Below are positions 50,562 to 58,730 of a stretch of 64,000 nt of DNA, piece after piece. The position numbers and the translations under genes are program-made. Position 1 is the first letter of the stretch; every line of letters starts with the position of its first letter. The notes beneath the pieces were generated by a model that was not told where the DNA came from, ran no database searches, and saw only the letters and a program-made list of their open reading frames with translations. This DNA is from HNR sp040400085 (GTDB lineage: Bacteria > Actinomycetota > Actinomycetes > Actinomycetales > Microbacteriaceae): assembly GCA_040400085.1 (NCBI GenBank), contig JBBAQX010000015.1:1-64000 (forward strand), read 5' to 3'.

Positions 50562-51623
50562 ATGACGGACACACTTAGTCGAGGCCCGGGGGATTCGCCG
50601 GGCCTCGGCCTCGAGGCCGACATTGCACCAGATATCGATGAGCCTAAGCGGTCATCATCCTGGGCGAGATATACCCTGGTGAAGGCCGGGGGAGCAGCCA
50701 TTTCGATGGTGATGGTTATCCTTCTCGGATTCTTTGCCTTCAGGATTATCCCGGGCGATCCCGTCCGGCTGCTGACCGACGGGCGCCAGGTCTCCCCAGA
50801 ACAGCTCGACATCATCAGAGACACCTACGGGCTCAACGATCCGCTTATCGTCCAATTCTTCACCTATCTCACGGATATGCTCAAAGGCGATTTGGGTCAA
50901 TCCTTCGTCTATAACCAGCCCGTAACGGAGCTGATCGGCGAGCGGATCGGACCGACCCTGCTGCTCAGTGGCACGGCCGCGCTCCTCTCGATCGTGGTTG
51001 GGCTCTGGATCGGGCAGCGGGCGGCCTGGAAGCGCGGTAGCTTCTTCGATAAGGCAAACACGGGAATCGCGCTGATCCTGTGGTCTGTTCCTACGTTCTG
51101 GTTAGGCATGCTTGTTCTGATGACGTTCGCAGGCTCGCTCAAGCTTTTCCCGACCGGCGGAATGATGACGGTCGCGAGCGACGCCCAGGGCTTCGACCTC
51201 TTCCTTGACATCGCGCATCACATGGTGCTCCCCGTGCTGACCATGGCGGCGGTCGTCTATGCGCACTATCTGATGGTGATGCGGGCATCCCTTCTCGAGG
51301 AGATGTCTGGAGACTACCTCACGACTGCGAGGGCGAAAGGCTTGAGAGAGGATCTCGTTCGCCGCCGTCATGCCGTGCCGAACGCGCTCCTGCCTACCGT
51401 GACGCTGATCTTCATGGCGCTCGGCGGGATCATCTCAGGGGCGGTCACGGTGGAAACTATTTTCTCGTGGCCGGGTCTTGGCTATCTCACCTTCCAATCG
51501 CTGAGTCAGCAGGACTATCCGGTTCTGCAGGGAACCTTCGTGGTGTTCTCGGCCATCGTTATCGTGATGAATTTCTTTGCCGACCTGCTGTACCGCGTCT
51601 TGGATCCACGCCTGAGAAAATGA
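50562..51623 (+). CDS. Peptide ABC transporter permease (DppB type)
   Basis: A 353-residue inner-membrane permease, six TM helices, beginning 3 bp after the binding-protein gene. The segment FFAFRIIPGDPVRLLTDGR is the hallmark of the DppB/OppB type. The EAA loop is DYLTTARAKGLREDLVRRRH near residue 248. A cytoplasmic N-terminal tail of 30 residues is present. It pairs with the following permease. Confidence 0.94.
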   Translation: MTDTLSRGPGDSPGLGLEADIAPDIDEPKRSSSWARYTLVKAGGAAISMVMVILLGFFAFRIIPGDPVRLLTDGRQVSPEQLDIIRDTYGLNDPLIVQFFTYLTDMLKGDLGQSFVYNQPVTELIGERIGPTLLLSGTAALLSIVVGLWIGQRAAWKRGSFFDKANTGIALILWSVPTFWLGMLVLMTFAGSLKLFPTGGMMTVASDAQGFDLFLDIAHHMVLPVLTMAAVVYAHYLMVMRASLLEEMSGDYLTTARAKGLREDLVRRRHAVPNALLPTVTLIFMALGGIISGAVTVETIFSWPGLGYLTFQSLSQQDYPVLQGTFVVFSAIVIVMNFFADLLYRVLDPRLRK

Positions 51624-51653
51624 GGCTGAGAAAATGAGCTTGAGAAAATGATG
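51612..51653. repeat. 14-bp tandem repeat, three copies, between two permease genes
   Basis: CTGAGAAAATGAGG, CTGAGAAAATGAGC and TTGAGAAAATGATG run in tandem. The first copy contains the end and TGA stop of the upstream permease; the other two are non-coding. Confidence 0.95.
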
Positions 51654-51664
51654 AGGCTGCACTA

Positions 51665-52639
51665 ATGACTCTTCCCGATAACAAGCCGGATACCCTCGCC
51701 ATGCGAATGGTCGAGCTGGACGGCGAACACGTACATACGCTGGACGGTAAGGTTTCCGCCCGCCGTGTCGTCTGGAATAGGCGACTGTCTCGCTTCCGAG
51801 AGATCATGCGAGAGGTCGTCTCGACGCCAGGCGGTATAGCCGGGATTTTAATCCTGGCCATTGCCATCCTGGTGGCGATTTTTGCGCCGCTCCTCGCGCC
51901 GGAAACAGACCTCGACCCGACGAAGGTTACCTCCGGCGTGAATGAGCCGCCTTCGGCAGAGAACCCGCTGGGGACCGACCCGCTGGGGCGCTCCGTGTTG
52001 TCGCTGCTCGTCTGGGGAAGCCGGATCTCGCTCCTCGTCGGTGTCTCGGCAACCCTGGTCTCGATGATTATCGGCACGATTATGGGGATGGCCGCCGGTC
52101 ACTTCACGGGCGTCTCCAACGCCATCCTGATGCGTATCATCGACTTTTTCATCGTGGTGCCGAGCCTCGTGCTTGCCATTGTGCTGTCCGCAACCATGGG
52201 CCCCGGCGTGTTGACGATCATCATTGCCATCGGGGTGACGTCGTGGGCGGGAACTGCGCGTCTCGTCAGATCGCAGACGTTGACGGTGGAATCTCGGTCT
52301 TATATCGAGAGGGCGTGGGCTCTCGGAGCTACCGATTGGCACATCATCAATAAGCATGTGTTGCCCGCCGTGATGCCCCTCGTGATGGCGAACACCACCC
52401 TGGCGGTGGGATCCGCGATCATCGCCGAGTCGACGCTATCGTTCCTGGGCCTCGGCGACCCCAACGCGGTATCGTGGGGCGCGATGCTCAAGAGTGCATT
52501 CTCCACGGGCGCCGCCACCGCCGGTTATTGGTGGTACATGCTGCCGCCCGGCCTCGCGATCGTGTTTGTCGTTCTCGGCTTTACCCTGCTTGGCCGCGCG
52601 CTTGAGTCAATCATCAACCCCACCATGAGAGGCCGCTAA
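51665..52639 (+). CDS. Peptide ABC transporter permease (DppC type)
   Basis: A 324-residue permease, six TM helices with a long cytoplasmic N-terminus. The DppC hallmark PLGTDPLGRSVLSLLVWGSR is near residue 101. The EAA loop SYIERAWALGATDWHIINKH is near residue 217. Its stop overlaps the ATPase start in TAATG. Confidence 0.94.
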   Translation: MTLPDNKPDTLAMRMVELDGEHVHTLDGKVSARRVVWNRRLSRFREIMREVVSTPGGIAGILILAIAILVAIFAPLLAPETDLDPTKVTSGVNEPPSAENPLGTDPLGRSVLSLLVWGSRISLLVGVSATLVSMIIGTIMGMAAGHFTGVSNAILMRIIDFFIVVPSLVLAIVLSATMGPGVLTIIIAIGVTSWAGTARLVRSQTLTVESRSYIERAWALGATDWHIINKHVLPAVMPLVMANTTLAVGSAIIAESTLSFLGLGDPNAVSWGAMLKSAFSTGAATAGYWWYMLPPGLAIVFVVLGFTLLGRALESIINPTMRGR

Positions 52640-54327
52640 TGCCACGTCTTGAATTTAGGGATGTCTCGATCACCTATCAGACTAATCAGAAGTCCGGTCG
52701 CGGTGAGGTCTTCGCCGTCAAGGACGTCAACCTGGTGGTCGAGCCGGGCCAGACGCTCGGCATCGCGGGAGAATCCGGCAGCGGAAAATCCACGCTGGTG
52801 ATGTCGGTGCTACGCTTGCTGCCGAAGAACGCCAAAATCTCCGGCGAGATCTTGCTGGGCGACGAATCCGTCGATGAGATGTCGTTTGGTCGTCTGCGGG
52901 CAGTGCGCTGGACCGAAGCAGCCATCGTCTTCCAGGGCGCTATGCACTCGCTCAATGCCGTGCGTAAGATCGGCTACCAGATCGAGGAACCCCTCGTCAT
53001 TCACCAGGATCGCGACAGCGACTATCGATCTCCGGATGCTCGTCGTAAACGTGTCATCGAACTCCTCCGCATGGTCGACATCCCCGCGTCGAAGGCAGAG
53101 GCCTATCCGCACGAACTATCGGGCGGACAGAAGCAGCGCGTGATGATCGCGATGGCGCTTGCCTGCAACCCGGACCTGATTATCGCGGACGAGCCCACAA
53201 CCGCACTCGATGTCATCGTGCAGGAACAGGTGCTGAGCCTGCTGCGTGACCTGGTCAAGACCAGGCAGCTATCGCTGATCATGATCAGCCACGACCTCTC
53301 CGTTCTTGCTTCGACATGTGAGCGCATCATCGTGATGCAGAACGGGCAGATCGTGGAGCAGGGCATCGGCCATCAGGTGATGCTCGACCCACAGCATCCG
53401 CACACGCAAGCCCTAGCGAGCGCGTTCCCGATGATTGGGGATTGGTCGTCGCGGCTGAAGCTGCCCACCTACTCCGCGCCGGACGCGCCCGACGGCCCGG
53501 ACTCGATTCAGCCGCGCCGCGATAATCCCGTTATCCTCGAGGCCAAGAACGTCGAGGTCTCGTTCGGATCTTCCAAGAACCCGATCCCCGCCGTCCGTGG
53601 CGTATCGATTGAGTGTCGTCAGGGCGAGATCGTCGCGCTGGTGGGACAATCCGGTTCGGGTAAGACAACACTGGCCCGCACGGTGCTGGGGCTGCAGAAG
53701 ACCACGGGGGGCGAGGTACTCTTCGAGGGCAAGCCGCTTCCCGCCAAGACGCGTGACCTGCGTGCCTATCGGCGCCGGGTGCAATTCGTGTTGCAGGATC
53801 CAAGCGCCGCGCTCAACCCCAAGCACAGCATCTATGAGGCTGTCGCGGAGGGCCCGCGCCTCCACGGGCTCGCGAACGAGGCTGAGGTCGTCGCCAGTGC
53901 ACTCACCCGTGCCGAACTTACTCCCGCCGAATCGTATTTTACGGCCATCCCGCAGGAGCTGTCCGGCGGACAGCGCCAACGAGTCGTGATCGCTGGCGCG
54001 CTGGCGCTCCAGCCCGAGTTCCTGGTGGCGGACGAACCCGTCGCCAGTCTTGACGCCTCTGTGCGGGCCGGGATCCTCGCACTCCTGCTGCGCCTGCGCT
54101 GCGAGGAGAATATCGGCGCGCTCGTGATCACCCACGACCTCGGCCTCGCCTGGAATATCGCGGACCGGGTCATCGTGATGTACCAGGGCGAGATCGTGGA
54201 GGAGGGCGCGGTGGAGGATGTCTTGCTGAACCCGCAGCATCCCTACACGCAGAAGCTTCTCTCCGTTGTCCCGACGGCCGAAAAGGTACGAGAGGCGGCC
54301 CTTATGGAGTCGGAGGATCTGGCGTGA
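52639..54327 (+). CDS. Fused dual ATPase of peptide importer (DppD-DppF)
   Basis: A 562-residue protein with two complete ABC ATPase domains, each with the oligopeptide C-terminal extension. NBD1: Walker A GESGSGKS, signature LSGGQKQRV, Walker B IIADEPTTALD. NBD2: GQSGSGKT, LSGGQRQRV, LVADEPVASLD. The HPYTQKLLSVVP segment is typical of Dpp/Opp ATPases. The linker carries Pro/Asp-rich residues near 275-290. One gene replaces the two-gene arrangement of E. coli. It overlaps the next gene by GTGA. Confidence 0.95.
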   Translation: MPRLEFRDVSITYQTNQKSGRGEVFAVKDVNLVVEPGQTLGIAGESGSGKSTLVMSVLRLLPKNAKISGEILLGDESVDEMSFGRLRAVRWTEAAIVFQGAMHSLNAVRKIGYQIEEPLVIHQDRDSDYRSPDARRKRVIELLRMVDIPASKAEAYPHELSGGQKQRVMIAMALACNPDLIIADEPTTALDVIVQEQVLSLLRDLVKTRQLSLIMISHDLSVLASTCERIIVMQNGQIVEQGIGHQVMLDPQHPHTQALASAFPMIGDWSSRLKLPTYSAPDAPDGPDSIQPRRDNPVILEAKNVEVSFGSSKNPIPAVRGVSIECRQGEIVALVGQSGSGKTTLARTVLGLQKTTGGEVLFEGKPLPAKTRDLRAYRRRVQFVLQDPSAALNPKHSIYEAVAEGPRLHGLANEAEVVASALTRAELTPAESYFTAIPQELSGGQRQRVVIAGALALQPEFLVADEPVASLDASVRAGILALLLRLRCEENIGALVITHDLGLAWNIADRVIVMYQGEIVEEGAVEDVLLNPQHPYTQKLLSVVPTAEKVREAALMESEDLA

Positions 54328-55250
54328 GCGGAAGGCAGTACCCAGAACTGGGGCCGCTGAAGGCGGGAGACACCGTCGCGCTAATGACGACTTCCTCCGC
54401 TGTCACCCGAGAGCTTGTGGAACGTGCCCGGTATGTTCTCGAGTCGTGGGGACTCAACGTGCGATTTATGCCCCACCTGTTTGACGAGCATCCCCGCGCG
54501 AACTATCTTGGCGGGCCAGAAGCCGCCCGCGCCGCGGACCTGCAGAGTGCCTGGTGCGACCCCACGGTCGATGCGGTGCTTTCGGTGCGTGGAGGATACG
54601 GATCAATTCGGATGCTCGACCTGCTCGACATCGATGCGCTGAAGGCCGCGCGTCCCAAGCCGCTGCTGGGGTCGTCGGATGTAACCGCCGTGTTGGAGCT
54701 GTGGGGCGAAGAGCTGGGACTCGCGACCTGGTTTACCCCGATGGTCGCAACTGAAGATTTTCTGATGGATACGATTGCGGCCATGGGTGTGCGTGAGGCG
54801 CTCTTCGAGCCGTGGCAGGGGCGTGTGCTCTCGTCTGAGACGGCCGTGCCGCTCGTGCGCGGCGAGGCAAGCGGGCGGCTGGTCGGCGGAAACCTGGCCA
54901 TGGTCTCCCGTACCCTCGGCGCGGTCTCACGCGCACCCATCAATAACACCGGTGCGATCATCCTGTTGGAGGACGTGACCGAATCCGTCGAGCGGATCGA
55001 CACGATGTTCTGCCAGCTATCGCGCGCGGGATATTTCGAGGGGGCTGCCGGGGTCGCCCTTGGCTCTTGGGTGGAATGCGGCGAGCTCGAACCTATTCGC
55101 GAGTTGGCCGTCGAAACCTTCGGCGGCCTGGGCATTCCCGTTGTCTGGGAGCTGGGTTTTGGGCATTGCGAACGGGCGTTGAGCATCCCGCTCGGCGTTC
55201 AGGCCACGCTGATCGCCGACGATAAGCCGCGATTGGTGTTGGGCGAGTGA
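54324..55250 (+). CDS. LD-carboxypeptidase (S66 family)
   Basis: A 308-residue S66 serine peptidase cleaving the L-D bond of murein tetrapeptides. The nucleophile is in GSSDVTAVLELWG near residue 113, the Glu in LGSWVECGE, and the His in GFGHCERALSIPLG. GTG 54324 overlaps the ATPase. The setting, a peptide importer plus S66, parallels the dpp-ykfA arrangement of Bacillus, so uptake and trimming of muropeptides is a reasonable reading. Confidence 0.92.
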   Translation: MSGRQYPELGPLKAGDTVALMTTSSAVTRELVERARYVLESWGLNVRFMPHLFDEHPRANYLGGPEAARAADLQSAWCDPTVDAVLSVRGGYGSIRMLDLLDIDALKAARPKPLLGSSDVTAVLELWGEELGLATWFTPMVATEDFLMDTIAAMGVREALFEPWQGRVLSSETAVPLVRGEASGRLVGGNLAMVSRTLGAVSRAPINNTGAIILLEDVTESVERIDTMFCQLSRAGYFEGAAGVALGSWVECGELEPIRELAVETFGGLGIPVVWELGFGHCERALSIPLGVQATLIADDKPRLVLGE

Positions 55251-56065
55251 GCGCTCCGGGCACAGAGGGTGCCGCCGTTCGCGAGCCAGTCCTCGGCTAT
55301 TGCTACGAGACGCTCGACGGGCAACGGCTCGCGTCCTACAACGGTGACCGCGAGATGTATGCTGCGAGCACGCTGAAGCTTGCGGTTTTGCTCGCCGCCG
55401 TGCGTCGCGTGGAGGTGGGAGAGCTTAGATTAGAGGACGAGCATCCCGTCTTGGCGATGTATGCCTCAGCGGATGCCGAAGCCCCGGATTTTTGCTTTGA
55501 CGACGACCCAGACGAGCTCGATGAGGGGATGCCCGCCCAGGGCGAGCCGATGACGCTTCGGCAGATCCTGTGGCGGATGATCGCGGTCTCCTCGAACGAG
55601 GCCACCAATATGGCAGTGCTCATCGTCGGGTATGACGCGATTCGGCGGGCGCTTGACGATGCCGGTGCCGTGTCTTCGCGCTTCGAACGTCTCTACGGTG
55701 ACCTCGCGGGCCGGGCGCTCGGGCTGACGATCTCGACGACCTCGGCCGACCTGGTGCGTCTGATGCGCGCGGTGATTGGCGGCGCGTGGAGTGCCTCGCC
55801 GGAACTGAACGATCTGATGCGTTCGCTGGTGCGCGCGCAGGAGTATCCCGTGATTGCGGAGGAACTCGGCGGTGAGGTGTCCGAGTGGGGCAGCAAATCC
55901 GGCTGGATCACCGAAATCCTGCACGATGTGGCCTATTGGGTTCCGGCGGGTGCCGACTTCGCCGATGCGCGAATCCTCGCGGTGTGCACGCGAACGCTGG
56001 AGCACGGGCCAGCCCGTGATGTGATCCATGGAGTGACCCGCGCGCTGCGTTCGTTCGACGGTTAG
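55247..56065 (+). CDS. Serine hydrolase, class A beta-lactamase-like
   Basis: A 272-residue protein without signal peptide, so cytoplasmic. SxxK is STLK near residue 44, SxN is SSNEATN near residue 118, and the third box is SKSGWI (KSG). The fold is that of class A beta-lactamases/DD-peptidases, here probably a cytosolic peptidase or amidase. A GTG start overlaps the S66 gene by 4 bp; both end the importer operon and face the convergent glycerate kinase gene. Confidence 0.88.
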   Translation: MSAPGTEGAAVREPVLGYCYETLDGQRLASYNGDREMYAASTLKLAVLLAAVRRVEVGELRLEDEHPVLAMYASADAEAPDFCFDDDPDELDEGMPAQGEPMTLRQILWRMIAVSSNEATNMAVLIVGYDAIRRALDDAGAVSSRFERLYGDLAGRALGLTISTTSADLVRLMRAVIGGAWSASPELNDLMRSLVRAQEYPVIAEELGGEVSEWGSKSGWITEILHDVAYWVPAGADFADARILAVCTRTLEHGPARDVIHGVTRALRSFDG

Positions 56066-56076
56066 CTCTGTCGTGT

Positions 56077-57231
56077 TTAGCCGCCTAGTTCTCTCGTGCC
56101 GAGCAGCTGGGTGACGTTTGCCGCGACGTCTTGTAGCCCGGTGGCGGCCTCGGCCATCAGGTCGTCGATTGCCTGGCTGCCATTCGCGATGCTGAAGGCA
56201 GCGGTAATCCCTATTTCGCGCAGCTCTGCGGCGGAGCATCCCACTTTTCCGGCGAAACAGATCACGGGCGGCGGGTCTGCTAATTCGGCGGCGAGCGCTG
56301 CGATGTGGGAGACGACCTTGCCATTGCCGCTCTGTTGGTCCACTTTGCCCTCGCCGGTGTAGATCGCATCGGCCTCGCGGACGAGCTGCGGCAGCCCTAT
56401 GAGTTCGCCGAGTCGCTGGGCGCCGCTGACAAGACTGGCATCGAAGACTGCGCAGAGCCCGGCGGGGACCCCGCCGGCCGCACCGGACCCTGGGTTGTTT
56501 CGGACGTCTCTCCCGGTAGCCTCACTCAAAACATGCGCGAGGTGTGCGAGGCCGTTGTCAAGCTGTTTTACGTCCTCCTTGCTCGCGCCTTTTTGCGGAC
56601 CGAAAACTTCGGCCGCGCCCATCGGCCCGGTCAGTGGGTTCGTAACATCAACGAGCAGGATCCATTCGGCGCTGAGGGCGTCGGCGAGTATTTGAGAGCT
56701 GTCGATAGATGAGATGCGTTCGAGGTTACGGGGGAGAGGTTCGAGTTCCGAGCCGGATGCGTCGAGGAAGCGGACTCCGAGCGCGCCGAGAATCCCTATA
56801 CCGCCGTCGACGGTCGCGGAGCCGCCGAGGCAGAGCGTGATCGATTGCGCGCCCTGTCTGAGGGCCTCGGCGATGATGATCCCCGTGCCGCGGGTGCTCG
56901 CATCCAATACTTGGGGTGAGAGGTCGCGGACGAGGGGCAACCCGCTGGCTTCCGCCAGCTCGATTACCGCTTCTCTGCCGTCGGGGCTCAGCGCCCACGA
57001 GGCCTCATGCGGGCGGCCCAGCGGGTCTTCGGTGGAGAGCTGCCGAGGGGCGACACCCCAGTGTGCGGCAACAATGCTGAGTGAGCCCTCGCCGCCGTCT
57101 GCCATCGGGCAGGAGACGACCTCAACCTGCGCCCGCGAGAAAACGCTGCGCACGCCAGCTTCGATGGAGCTGCTTGCCTCCTGCGCTGTGAGAGACCCCT
57201 TGAACGAGTCGGGGGCAACGAGAATCTTCAT
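56077..57231 (-). CDS. Glycerate kinase (GlxK/GarK family)
   Basis: A 384-residue type I glycerate 2- or 3-kinase. It begins MKILVAPDSFKGSLTAQEAS, which is diagnostic, with CPMADGGEGSL, CLGGSATVDGGIGILGALG and GAAGGVPAGL following. It makes phosphoglycerate from glycerate using ATP. AAGGAAG lies before ATG. It is the distal gene of a minus-strand run that starts with M20 and serine-hydrolase genes; 139 bp separate it from the last of these, so it may have its own promoter. Confidence 0.94.
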   Translation of the reverse strand: MKILVAPDSFKGSLTAQEASSSIEAGVRSVFSRAQVEVVSCPMADGGEGSLSIVAAHWGVAPRQLSTEDPLGRPHEASWALSPDGREAVIELAEASGLPLVRDLSPQVLDASTRGTGIIIAEALRQGAQSITLCLGGSATVDGGIGILGALGVRFLDASGSELEPLPRNLERISSIDSSQILADALSAEWILLVDVTNPLTGPMGAAEVFGPQKGASKEDVKQLDNGLAHLAHVLSEATGRDVRNNPGSGAAGGVPAGLCAVFDASLVSGAQRLGELIGLPQLVREADAIYTGEGKVDQQSGNGKVVSHIAALAAELADPPPVICFAGKVGCSAAELREIGITAAFSIANGSQAIDDLMAEAATGLQDVAANVTQLLGTRELGG

Positions 57232-57370
57232 CGAGATGGACTTCCTTGTCTATGAGTGATGAGTTTAGGAGTTCTGCTTGGTCTGAGTCCTATGCGTCAC
57301 GCGAATTGTCTGCGCTATCAGAGTTTACCCCGTGCCTAAAGGTGTTGAGCAGGTGTAGCCGGTTCTAGCG

Positions 57371-58720
57371 TCACACGGTGCGGAGAAAGTGGTCGAGCAT
57401 CCGTTGTCCTTCGCGAATCGAAGAGACCGGAACCCTCTCGTCCACCCCGTGCATTCCTGAGGGTCTGCGTCCGTCGGGGTCGATTCCCAGCGGCGCGAAG
57501 CCGTAGGTCGCGATACCGAGCCGGTGGAAGGCCTTCGCATCGGTTCCTCCGCCCATGCAGAAGGGTACGACGACGGCCTCCGGGTCGAAAGCAATCACGC
57601 TTGACCGCATGGCTTCGTACCACGGCGAATCGATGGGAGACTGCACGGGCGCCTGATCTGAGATGTACTCGATCGATACCAGGGGGCCTACGAGCTCCAT
57701 GACAATTGCGCGCACATCGTGCTCGGTGCCGGGCAGGACTCGGATATCGATGCTGGCGTGCGCGACTCCCGGCACAACATTGACCTTGTAACCGGCCTCA
57801 AGCACGGTCGGGGTGCTCGTCACGCGAATTGTTGCGCCAGCGACCTCGCCCGCGGAACCCATCGCCTTAACCGCGGCGTAAATTCCTTCCTCCGAGTCCA
57901 GGTCGACGGCGAGTCCCAGCGCCTTCGTCGTGAGTTCTATATAGCTGCGTACGGATGGAATGAGGGTGATCGGCCAGCGGTACTCGACGATGCGATGCAG
58001 CGCCTTGATCAGGTGGACCACGGCGTTATCCGGGTTGGGACGCGACCCGTGGCCAGAGGTGCCGTTCGCGGTAAGGCGGATCTGCATGGTGCCGCGCTCT
58101 CCCGCGGCGATGGGGTATAAGCGTATAGGCTTCCCTGTGTTTGCCTTCCCTGTGTTTGGTGCCGCGGAAGCGGGCGGCGCGACAAGTTCGCCCACCGCCC
58201 CGGATTCGCCGATCGCCATCGCTACGCCCTCAAAGAGTTCAGGATGCTCGGAGACGAGCCACTGGGCGCCGTAATCGCCGCGGTCCTCCTCATCAGCCAC
58301 GAAAAGAATCGTTATCGTACGACGTGGGCGAGTCCCAGCATCCGCCCACTCGAGAAGTGTCGACAGGGTCATCGCGACCATATCCTTCATATCGACCGCG
58401 CCGCGTCCGTATATATATCCGTCGCTGATGTTTCCGGAAAACGGGTCGTCTGTCCACTGCTCCGGCTCGGCCGGGACGACGTCCGTGTGGGCATGAACTA
58501 GCACGCCAGCCAGCTCTGGCTCGGTGCCTTCTACCCTGACGATGACGCTGGCCCGATCGGGTGACGGCCCCAGGATCGCCGGGTTGTAGCCGGCTGCTCT
58601 GAGCTTGTTGGCGATGAACTCAGCGATGGCTGCCTCGCCAGTGCTCAGCCCACCCCCGTGATTGGTTGTATCGAAGCGGATAAGCTCTGCGCAGAGCGCC
58701 GCCGGGTCGAGGTAGTGCAT
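57371..58720 (-). CDS. M20 family metallopeptidase (DapE/ArgE type)
   Basis: A 449-residue dinuclear zinc hydrolase. Metal ligands are in VLVHAHTDVVPAE (HxD), GAVDMKDM, LFVADEEDRGD (catalytic EE), and the C-terminal FCMGGGTDAKAFH. It has a standard dimerisation domain insertion. A short PNTGKANTGKP repeat interrupts it near residue 190. It deacylates N-acyl amino acids or cleaves dipeptides. It lies 10 bp after the class C hydrolase. Confidence 0.92.
   Translation of the reverse strand: MHYLDPAALCAELIRFDTTNHGGGLSTGEAAIAEFIANKLRAAGYNPAILGPSPDRASVIVRVEGTEPELAGVLVHAHTDVVPAEPEQWTDDPFSGNISDGYIYGRGAVDMKDMVAMTLSTLLEWADAGTRPRRTITILFVADEEDRGDYGAQWLVSEHPELFEGVAMAIGESGAVGELVAPPASAAPNTGKANTGKPIRLYPIAAGERGTMQIRLTANGTSGHGSRPNPDNAVVHLIKALHRIVEYRWPITLIPSVRSYIELTTKALGLAVDLDSEEGIYAAVKAMGSAGEVAGATIRVTSTPTVLEAGYKVNVVPGVAHASIDIRVLPGTEHDVRAIVMELVGPLVSIEYISDQAPVQSPIDSPWYEAMRSSVIAFDPEAVVVPFCMGGGTDAKAFHRLGIATYGFAPLGIDPDGRRPSGMHGVDERVPVSSIREGQRMLDHFLRTV
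58131..58160. repeat. 15-bp tandem duplication in the M20 gene
   Basis: TTCCCTGTGTTTGCC (58131-58145) followed by TTCCCTGTGTTTGGT (58146-58160); encodes NTGKA/NTGKP. Confidence 0.92.
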
Positions 58721-58730
58721 CGTCGGGGTC

